A DNA stretch of 8,434 nt from NCBI GenBank assembly GCA_021785115.1, contig JAJYGO010000306.1, positions 1 through 8,434 of the forward strand. The letters run 5' to 3'. A model generated the notes under the pieces. That model was not told where the DNA came from. It was given only the letters and a program-made list of their open reading frames with translations, and searched no databases. The position numbers and the translations under genes are program-made. The number at the start of each line of letters is the position of its first letter. The first letter of the stretch is position 1. This document shows positions 1-4,314 of the stretch, in pieces. The stretch is from Chloroflexota bacterium. GTDB taxonomy: Bacteria; Chloroflexota; Limnocylindria; Limnocylindrales; CSP1-4.

Positions 1-66
1 ACCGGTCTCGTCGAGCGCGACCACGTGGCTGACCTTGCGGTGCAGGTCCACCCCGAGGTACACCAT
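1..66 (-). CDS. IS110-family transposase (DEDD recombinase), N-terminal fragment cut by window edge
   Basis: Twenty-two codons read from an ATG at 66 to the window edge without a stop. The peptide begins MVYLGVDLHRK and continues to VALDETG. This is the characteristic opening of IS110-family transposases (G-[IV]-D-x-H-[KR]...[VA]-x-L-D-E-x-G), whose RuvC-like DEDD domain places its first catalytic Asp in this G-x-D-x-H motif; here that is D7. A strong Shine-Dalgarno (GAGGAGG, about 77-83) lies 8-10 nt upstream of the ATG and fixes the start. The rest of the gene lies left of the window, so intactness of the DEDD domain and of the C-terminal serine-containing transposase domain cannot be judged. 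IS110 enzymes insert their element guided by a non-coding bridge RNA, which in the IS110 subgroup is encoded upstream of the transposase, that is at 67-228 here. Confidence 0.8.
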   Translation of the reverse strand, partial: MVYLGVDLHRKVSHVVALDETG

Positions 67-228
67 CACTGGGCCTCCTCTCTTTGATCGCTTGCGTCTG
101 GCAGATCCCCTTCAGGATCGCGCCATAAGCATCGGGGCGGAGGCCCGCTCCTTCATGGCATCAAGGGACGACAGGACTTCCCAGCGGCGGCTTCCTTCGC
201 GCGTCCCGTACGTGCATCACTGCGGCGC
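67..228 (-). mobile_element. probable non-coding left end of the IS110 element (outer boundary unknown)
   Basis: This 162-nt stretch between the transposase start and the stop of the propeller gene has no credible gene. In IS110-group elements the non-coding left end precedes the transposase, so most of it probably belongs to the element. IS110 elements usually lack clear terminal inverted repeats, and I cannot place the element boundary: it may lie inside this stretch or even within the last codons of the neighbouring gene. It holds three hairpin-forming segments (see the ncRNA entry) and the transposase Shine-Dalgarno. The upstream location follows from family knowledge; the boundary is inference. 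Confidence 0.45.
95..170 (-). ncRNA. candidate IS110 bridge RNA core (structured leader)
   Basis: Read on the minus strand toward the transposase, three possible stem-loops follow each other. (1) Positions 166-150: CCTTGAT / loop GCC / ATGAAGG, seven positions with one G-G mismatch. (2) Positions 146-135: GGGC / CTCC / GCCC; an alternative GGAG/CTCC pairing (151-148 with 142-139) competes with it. (3) Positions 121-101: GCGATCC / loop TGAAGG / GGATCTGC, five pairs, a bulged base and two more pairs. Serial hairpins directly upstream of an IS110 transposase are where bridge RNAs of the IS621 type are encoded. Neither the target-binding and donor-binding loop sequences nor the RNA ends can be assigned without the element boundary, so this is a candidate only. 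Confidence 0.3.
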
Positions 229-1611
229 TCAATCCAGCGGTCCGACGGTCGGGTACCCGCCGCCGATCTCTCCGAACCAGACCGACACGGGGTCGGGCGG
301 CGGGTCTTCCGGGTTCGTCGCCGTGAGCGCGAGGAGGATCCCGGACCGGCCGGCGACGGCCAGGTGTCCGATGTCGACCGAGCCTGTCCAGTCGCTCCCC
401 GGCCGGTCGAACAGGATCGGCGGATCCCTCTGCGGGAGCTGCTCCCACTCGGTGCCGTCCCTGCTCCGCCACGCGCCGCCGGTGCCGGCGACGACGTAGA
501 ACCAGCCCCCGCCCGCGGCCAAGAGCGGATACGTCGTCTCGCAGCCGGGGATCGGCACCGGGGCAGGGAACGGGAGGGCCTCGGTGCGGAGGCGCGTCCA
601 TCGCTCGCCATCGGCCGAGCCCCACATCTGGAGCGGCATCGCGACGTTCCGGGCGGCCGTCCGCGCGAAGACGAGCAGGTGGCCATCGGAGGCGACGAGC
701 CGGTCCGGGACGATTCCGTCCGGCAACGCCTGCGACAATCGACGCCAGGTTCGGCCGTCGCGCGAGAGCCACACCGCCGGGTGTGCTGTCGGCGGGGCGC
801 CCTCAGCCTGGAGCAGGACGTAGCCCGACTCCGCAGTAGCGACGTCGCGGAGTGAAGCGAGGTCGGAGAGCAGCGCGGGAAGCGGCCGCGCCGCGCTCCA
901 CCGCGTCCCATCCGGAGAGGTCCAGACGCATGTCCCGGTGCCGCATGTTCCGAGTGCGATGATCCCCGGAGCGCCGGTCCCGACGAGGGAGATCACGGCG
1001 CCGCCGAACGGGGCAAGGACGGACGCCGAGAGCCGGCGCCAGGTGAGCCCGTCACGTGTCGTCCACATCGCCAGCTCGACATTCCCGGGCGAGGCGCCCT
1101 CGCGACGTTTCCCCGAGGGTTCCTCCCCGACCGCGAGCACTCCCGATGGGATCCGCACGAGGAACGGGATCGCGATCGCCTCCCTGAAGACGTCACCCCT
1201 CCAGCTATTCCACGCGCGTCCGTCCGACGTCCACACGATCGCCCCCTGCGCGTCGTGGCCGGAGAGGACGAACCCACCGCTCCACGCGAGTCCCGCGTCG
1301 ATCGCCTCGGCGCCCTTCCAGAGCATCGCCTTCGCGCTGCCCCCGGCCCGCGCCCATAGGAGCGACGCATTCGCCACGGGCACTCCGCCCGCCGATGGAC
1401 CCGGGAGCTGCGAGCCCGCGAGCGGGGTACTCGCGACGGGTCGCCCGGTGGCAAGGCGCAGCGTCGACTTCGGGACGTCGCGAAGGGACCCTCCTCCCGA
1501 TCGTCCAAAGACCCCGAGGAGCACGATCGCGGAGAGCGTCAGGACGAAGGTCGTGAGCGCGACCTTCGCGCCACGGCCGTCGCTCGAGAATGTGCCACCA
1601 CTGCCGGACAT
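229..1611 (-). CDS. membrane-anchored six-repeat beta-propeller-like protein (BNR/sialidase-like repeats), function unknown
   Basis: A 460-residue protein. A short hydrophilic N-terminus precedes one hydrophobic segment at about residues 16-36 (KVALTTFVLTLSAIVLLGVFG), an uncleaved anchor or signal. A Pro/Gly/Ser-rich linker runs to about 85, then come six copies of W-x-S/T-x-D-G-x-x-W: W127-W134 (one residue short), W183-W191, W230-W238, W281-W289, W330-W338 and W381-W389. Spacing is 47-56 residues, as expected for blades of an Asp-box propeller. A weak seventh W-containing segment is at about 443-450. Asp-box propellers occur in sialidases, photosystem assembly factors and many uncharacterised secreted proteins. 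I see no catalytic Arg triad or Tyr that I could assign, so I do not call it a sialidase. GGAG six nt before the ATG supports the start. It is the last of four co-directional genes; an IS110 element begins within about 160 nt of its stop, so its C-terminus could be altered. Confidence 0.85.
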   Translation of the reverse strand: MSGSGGTFSSDGRGAKVALTTFVLTLSAIVLLGVFGRSGGGSLRDVPKSTLRLATGRPVASTPLAGSQLPGPSAGGVPVANASLLWARAGGSAKAMLWKGAEAIDAGLAWSGGFVLSGHDAQGAIVWTSDGRAWNSWRGDVFREAIAIPFLVRIPSGVLAVGEEPSGKRREGASPGNVELAMWTTRDGLTWRRLSASVLAPFGGAVISLVGTGAPGIIALGTCGTGTCVWTSPDGTRWSAARPLPALLSDLASLRDVATAESGYVLLQAEGAPPTAHPAVWLSRDGRTWRRLSQALPDGIVPDRLVASDGHLLVFARTAARNVAMPLQMWGSADGERWTRLRTEALPFPAPVPIPGCETTYPLLAAGGGWFYVVAGTGGAWRSRDGTEWEQLPQRDPPILFDRPGSDWTGSVDIGHLAVAGRSGILLALTATNPEDPPPDPVSVWFGEIGGGYPTVGPLD

Positions 1612-1640
1612 CGGGAGCTCCGAGGCTCGCGGGTCTTGCG

Positions 1641-1904
1641 TCAGGCGCGGCGCCGATGGCGACTGCCCGACGTGGATCCGGGCAGCAGCTGCCGGCCGAG
1701 ACGGGCGAGCGAGCGCTTCAGGCTCGAGAGCGCCGAACGTCGGCGGTCACGCGGGTGGGCGCGGCCTGTGTCGCTGTCGGCCACACCGTGGACGGTCGGG
1801 GACAGCCCGAGGTATGGGTTGTCAAACTGCCGGCCCTCGTCGATCCACAGGGCCGGGCCATTGCGAACGATCGCGGGCTTCGGCCTCGCGCGATCCCTGC
1901 TCAT
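1641..1904 (-). CDS. small hypothetical protein, 87 aa
   Basis: The frame is open further upstream, but the ATG at 1904 is chosen because GGAGG lies 8 nt before it. The product starts MSRDRARPKPAIVRNGP and is basic and hydrophilic. It has a central segment with W-I-D-E-G and F-D-N-P-Y-L-G-L, and an Arg/Ser/Leu-rich tail (residues about 60-78) that could form an amphipathic helix. There is no signal peptide or membrane segment. I do not recognise the family. GC-rich third codon positions, the strong ribosome site and the 29-nt gap to the propeller gene support a real gene in the same transcription unit. A role in handling the neighbouring exported proteins would be speculation. The main alternative is a chance open frame, since GC-rich DNA carries many. 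Confidence 0.6.
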   Translation of the reverse strand: MSRDRARPKPAIVRNGPALWIDEGRQFDNPYLGLSPTVHGVADSDTGRAHPRDRRRSALSSLKRSLARLGRQLLPGSTSGSRHRRRA

Positions 1905-2000
1905 CTCGCGACCCTCCGCGCGGCTCGGTTGCGCACCCCCAGCCTCAGCCCCGAGCGGCACCCCGTCAAGAACCGGATGAAGTGCCGCCCGGGGGACTCT

Positions 2001-2016
2001 CTCGCCCTTCGGCGAG
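2001..2016 (-). terminator. strong hairpin just after the four-cysteine gene (possible terminator or mRNA-stabilising element)
   Basis: CTCGCC / GAAG / GGCGAG is a perfect 6-bp stem with a 4-nt loop on the minus strand. It begins 3 nt after the TGA of the secreted four-cysteine gene (stop at 2020-2022). No T-tract follows, so it is not a canonical intrinsic terminator. It could be a weak terminator, a 3' stability element separating expression of the two upstream secreted genes from the two downstream genes, or a chance hairpin in GC-rich DNA. Confidence 0.3.
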
Positions 2017-2019
2017 GAC

Positions 2020-2511
2020 TCACGGAGCAGACTGCCAGACCTGGCTGTACATGCAGGTGGGGTCGTAGTCGTATCCGTACACGTCGTATCCGATGATCGA
2101 GCCGCCCATGCTGACCAGGATCATCTCGTGGACCGTGACGCTCGCGTCTACGTAGGGCGGGATCGGGCAGGTGATCGGCCGCTTCCAATTGGCGTAGAAG
2201 CGGAGGTCTCCGTAGGCGGTGGTGGAGCCGCTGCTCGTGAGCTGCATCGGGCCGAGAGTCCCGCTGTGGTAGACCTCCACGGCCGACACGGCGGTGGCCC
2301 AGGCCACGCTCCCGTTCGTGCACCAGTTGCCGGTGAGGCGATCGGTGCCGGAGCTCATCGGGGCGTTCAGGTAGTTGTGGATGTTGTAGCTGGCGTCGAC
2401 ATAGGCGCCGTGGCAGGTGATCGGATCGAGCGGCGTCGCAGCCGCGGTCGCGGGAATCAGGGCGGCCGCCAGCGTCGCCGCTGCTAGGGTTGTCGCGAGT
2501 CGCCGGATCAT
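2020..2511 (-). CDS. secreted four-cysteine protein, 163 aa, family not recognised
   Basis: The frame extends upstream to 2736, but the real start is the ATG at 2511. AAGGAGG lies about 9 nt before it, and a textbook Sec signal peptide begins there (MIRRLATTLAAATLAAALIP, then an A-T-A-A-A cleavage region near residues 21-25). The mature part of about 138 residues has four cysteines, C33, C64, C115 and C153, consistent with two disulfides in an exported protein. It is rich in Tyr, Ser, Thr and Gly, with aromatic-rich strands such as YGDLRFYANWKRP and a Tyr/Asp-rich stretch (YDVYGYDYD, about 142-150), and has no second hydrophobic segment. That composition suggests a small beta-rich extracellular domain. 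Both Y-V-D-A-S occurrences (38-42 and 120-124) hint at an internal duplication of roughly 80 residues. It starts 46 nt after the crystallin-like gene, so the two are probably co-transcribed. Function unknown. Confidence 0.85.
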   Translation of the reverse strand: MIRRLATTLAAATLAAALIPATAAATPLDPITCHGAYVDASYNIHNYLNAPMSSGTDRLTGNWCTNGSVAWATAVSAVEVYHSGTLGPMQLTSSGSTTAYGDLRFYANWKRPITCPIPPYVDASVTVHEMILVSMGGSIIGYDVYGYDYDPTCMYSQVWQSAP

Positions 2512-2557
2512 CTCTGCGTCCCTCCTTCTAGGTAAACCGCCTCCGAAATGTCGGCTT

Positions 2558-3251
2558 TCACCAATACTCGGCAAGGCGGTCGTCACCACCCCGTGCTGAA
2601 TCGACAATGCTGCTGTGTGGACATTCGGCCCTGGCCACAACTCGGTCCGTCGCGATGTCTCTGACGGGGATCGTGGCAGGGACGGGATTGCCGGGTCCCA
2701 GGTCGAGTCCTGGCACGACCGAGGCCACCAGGCCATGGGCAGCGGCGTTCCAGGCGTCGCCCACGTAGGTGGTCTGCTGGTTGGGGCCGAAGTAGTAGTA
2801 GGCGCCGCTGTTGTAGATGTCGGTCGCGAAATGGCCGGCGATCCCGTTCACCGCCCTGAACGAGCTGATGCGGTCGTTCCAGCCGATCGTGCGCAGGTCG
2901 TCGTACGCCTGCGAGATGACCGTGTAACCGCCCGAGAAGTTCGCGTCGACATACACGTGGAGATAGGTGGCGGACGCGGCCGGGGAGGCAGCCAAGTCGG
3001 TGCTCTGTCGTGTCGCGAGGGCGTGCTTGAGCGCGGCAGGGCTGCGGAAGCAGTGGATGCGCGGGTAGTCGAGGTCGTGGCAGTACCAGTCGGGGATCTC
3101 GGAGACGGCGATGACGCGACCGTCGAGATCGGCCGTCACGGAGACCCTGACCGCCGTCGGCGGCGCCGCGCCGACCACCGCGGGGAGCCCCGAGGAGTGC
3201 CACAAGGCAGGCGCCGAGGGCCATACTGATGGACAGGTGGGCTCGTCCCAT
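2558..3251 (-). pseudogene. secreted beta/gamma-crystallin-like (peptidase inhibitor I36-like) protein, signal peptide and mature part one base out of frame
   Basis: From the ATG at 3251 (GGAGG 5 nt upstream) a signal peptide reads MGRAHLSISMALGACLVALL. The mature protein is open in a different frame from about 3190 to the TGA at 2558. Removing one base near 3182-3191, where two 4-base runs form GGGGCTCCCC, joins them into a 230-residue protein with an A-x-A type cleavage region (GAPAVVGAA). In that reconstruction residues about 96-136 form a beta/gamma-crystallin Greek key (YLHVYVDANFSGGY ... WNDRISSF, with the N/D-x-x-S-S Ca2+-binding signature at 125-130). Residues 140-177 look like a second, degenerate key (FGPNQQTTYVGDAWN). 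Cysteines C57, C67 and C210 lie in the mature part. Bacterial crystallin domains and I36 inhibitors are small exported Ca2+-binding or protease-inhibiting proteins; which applies is unknown. Alternatives are a sequencing error in the short runs, or recent inactivation. Confidence 0.75.
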
Positions 3252-3569
3252 GCATCCCTCCCGGCCCCGCACCTCGGGGGCCTCGCGCGATGGGACGCAG
3301 CCCGACGATATCGGGGGCGGAGGGGTGGTGCCAGTGGGTGGAACCCTACGTCGCCGGTGGGGATTTCCCTACTTCCGCGCGGTGCGCGGCGGGGGCAGCA
3401 TCGACCCGCTGGCAGGAGGGCCTGCGCCCGGACCAGAGGGTCCTATCCGTCGCGTCGAGCGACAGCCCGGGCGGTGCCGCCGTCCTTTGCGGTCTCGAGT
3501 CGCAAGGCAGCGTCGACCGATCCCGCTCGCTGGCGCATCGAGGCGACCCCCATGTGCCCCCTGAACGGC
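3252..3569. other. region without a recognisable gene between the crystallin-like gene and the transposase remnant
   Basis: Both strands contain open frames, but none shows a ribosome site with a plausible protein. The part nearest 3252 should hold the promoter of the minus-strand secreted genes and contains the palindrome and tandem repeat listed separately. The part from about 3440 to 3569 directly follows the point where transposase similarity stops. It has an open minus frame ending at 3443 (…MRQRAGSVDAALRLETAK…) that I cannot assign and that may be foreign or degraded sequence. Confidence 0.5.
3301..3372. promoter_or_regulatory. candidate operator region upstream of the secreted-protein genes
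   Basis: Three elements cluster 50-120 bp upstream of the crystallin-like start. CCCGA-cgata-TCGGG (3301-3315) contains the perfect palindrome CGATATCG (3306-3313). Two related sites follow, GTGGGTGGAACCCTAC (3334-3349) and GGTGGGGATTTCCCTAC (3356-3372), whose CCCTAC ends are exactly 23 bp apart, about two helical turns. The second contains GGGA-TT-TCCC. Helically phased repeats of this kind fit binding of a dimeric regulator, for example of the LuxR/NarL type, but no regulator is in the window and I could not assign -35/-10 boxes. Confidence 0.25.
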
Positions 3570-4168
3570 GCGGGCGAGCACGCCGCGGATCGTGGTGGCC
3601 GCGACGTGCACGCCGAGCCCTTGGAGCTCGCCCCCGATCCGGAGATATCTCCAGCGGGGAGTCTCTGCGCCAGGCGAAGGATCAGCGCGACGACATCGGG
3701 ATCGATCAGCGGGCGACCGCGACCCCGCCGCGGGCACGTCCAGCGTCGGGCCACCAAGCGCCGATGCCACCCCAGAAGCGTCTCGGGCCGCACGACGAAG
3801 CTGGACCAGCGTCTTCAGGGCAGCACACGGGAGGCCGCGGCCAGGAACATCCGGTCGGCATCGGCCAGTTCGGGGCGGGCGACCTGCCCACCGACGTCCT
3901 CGAGTCGTTCGTGCTGCACACCCAGGGCCCGACCTACTACAACAACTGGTGGGCCGGCAAGGTCAAGTGGACCGATCCCGGCATGAAGGCCGACTGGCAG
4001 CAACTCGGCCAGATGGTCGCGAACAGCTCCGGCGGCGCGAACCGCAACTTGACCGCCAACTTCGCCAATGCCGGTGACCCGTTCCTCGCGACGCCGCCCC
4101 AAACGAAACCGCAGCGCCACCCGTTCGAGGAGGTGCCGGGTCAGGATGTACAGCAGCGATGGGAGCAC
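3570..4168 (-). pseudogene. broken integrase-core (rve, IS3/IS481-like) transposase
   Basis: The N-terminal part of a DDE integrase-core transposase can be followed in pieces. GTG at 4168 (GGAGG 10 nt upstream) starts LPSLLYILTRHLLERVALRF, which ends near 4100. Foreign DNA fills 3887-4099. The gene resumes at 3886 with QVARPELADADRMFLAAASR. An in-frame TGA at 3815-3817 stands where the family has Arg or Lys. Reading on gives W-S-S-F-V-V-R-P-E-T-L-L-G-W-H-R-R-L-V-A-R-R-W-T, the family's helix-turn-helix region. A frameshift near 3665-3667 (one base missing) moves the frame to ETPRWRYLRIGGELQGLG and AATTIRGVLARA, where similarity ends at about 3570. The whole catalytic DDE domain is absent. This is a dead relic with at least four lesions. 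The family is recalled from its conserved motifs; exact IS family assignment needs a database comparison. Confidence 0.8.
3887..4099 (+). pseudogene. fragment of an ABC-transporter extracellular (carbohydrate-type) solute-binding protein gene
   Basis: Seventy-one codons on the plus strand read PTDVLESFVLHTQGP, then YYNNWWAGKVKWTDPGMKADW, then MVANSSGGANRNL and NAGDPFLATPP. This matches the middle of family-1 sugar-binding proteins: the W-P-x-T-D-x-[LI]-E segment, the G-P-x-x-Y-x-x-W-x-x-G-x-[VI]-x-[WF]-x-D-P hinge-region motif, and the F-x-x-P-P that normally precedes G-C-Y-L-H-H-Q. The match begins and ends abruptly. There is no signal peptide, start, stop or transporter neighbour. Codon use is coding-like and there are no internal lesions, so arrival was probably fairly recent. 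It lies exactly between two pieces of the opposite-strand transposase, and its 213-bp length is a multiple of three, so the transposase frame stays open through it. Confidence 0.75.
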
Positions 4169-4314
4169 GCCGTGGCTGCCTCCAGGTGGGCCGATCAGGG
4201 CACCCCACAGGGGTCGACACGGTTCGGTGGACACCCGACGCTGCGGGCCAGAGGCCCCTGGAAGAGTCTCCGATGCCCCGAACCGGCCCGCGTACACCCT
4301 TGTGGGCCTGTCTC
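4169..4314. other. spacer downstream of fbiC with small hairpins; probable outer end of the transposase relic
   Basis: There is no gene here. Two short perfect inverted repeats are visible: ACCCC-aca-GGGGT (4202-4206/4210-4214) and GGGCC-aga-GGCCC (4245-4249/4253-4257). The second lies 58 nt or more beyond the fbiC stop and has no T-tract on the minus strand, so it is at best a weak terminator for the ribBA-ribH-fbiC transcript. The stretch 4200-4235 (minus: GGGTGTCCACCGAACC, GTGTCGACCCC) could be the left end of the relic transposon, but I found no matching inverted copy at the other side. Confidence 0.35.

Noticed and set aside
229..1611. Calling the propeller protein a sialidase
   Set aside because: The repeats are Asp-box-like, but I could not identify the catalytic Arg triad, Tyr/Glu pair or Asp of true sialidases.
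938..2068. Plus-strand open frames opposite the propeller gene and small gene
   Set aside because: They are Arg/Pro/Ser-rich shadows without ribosome sites; the minus-strand repeats and anchors are far more convincing.
4245..4257. GGGCC-aga-GGCCC as the terminator of the fbiC operon
   Set aside because: The stem is short and there is no T-tract on the transcribed strand. It is kept only as part of the spacer description.
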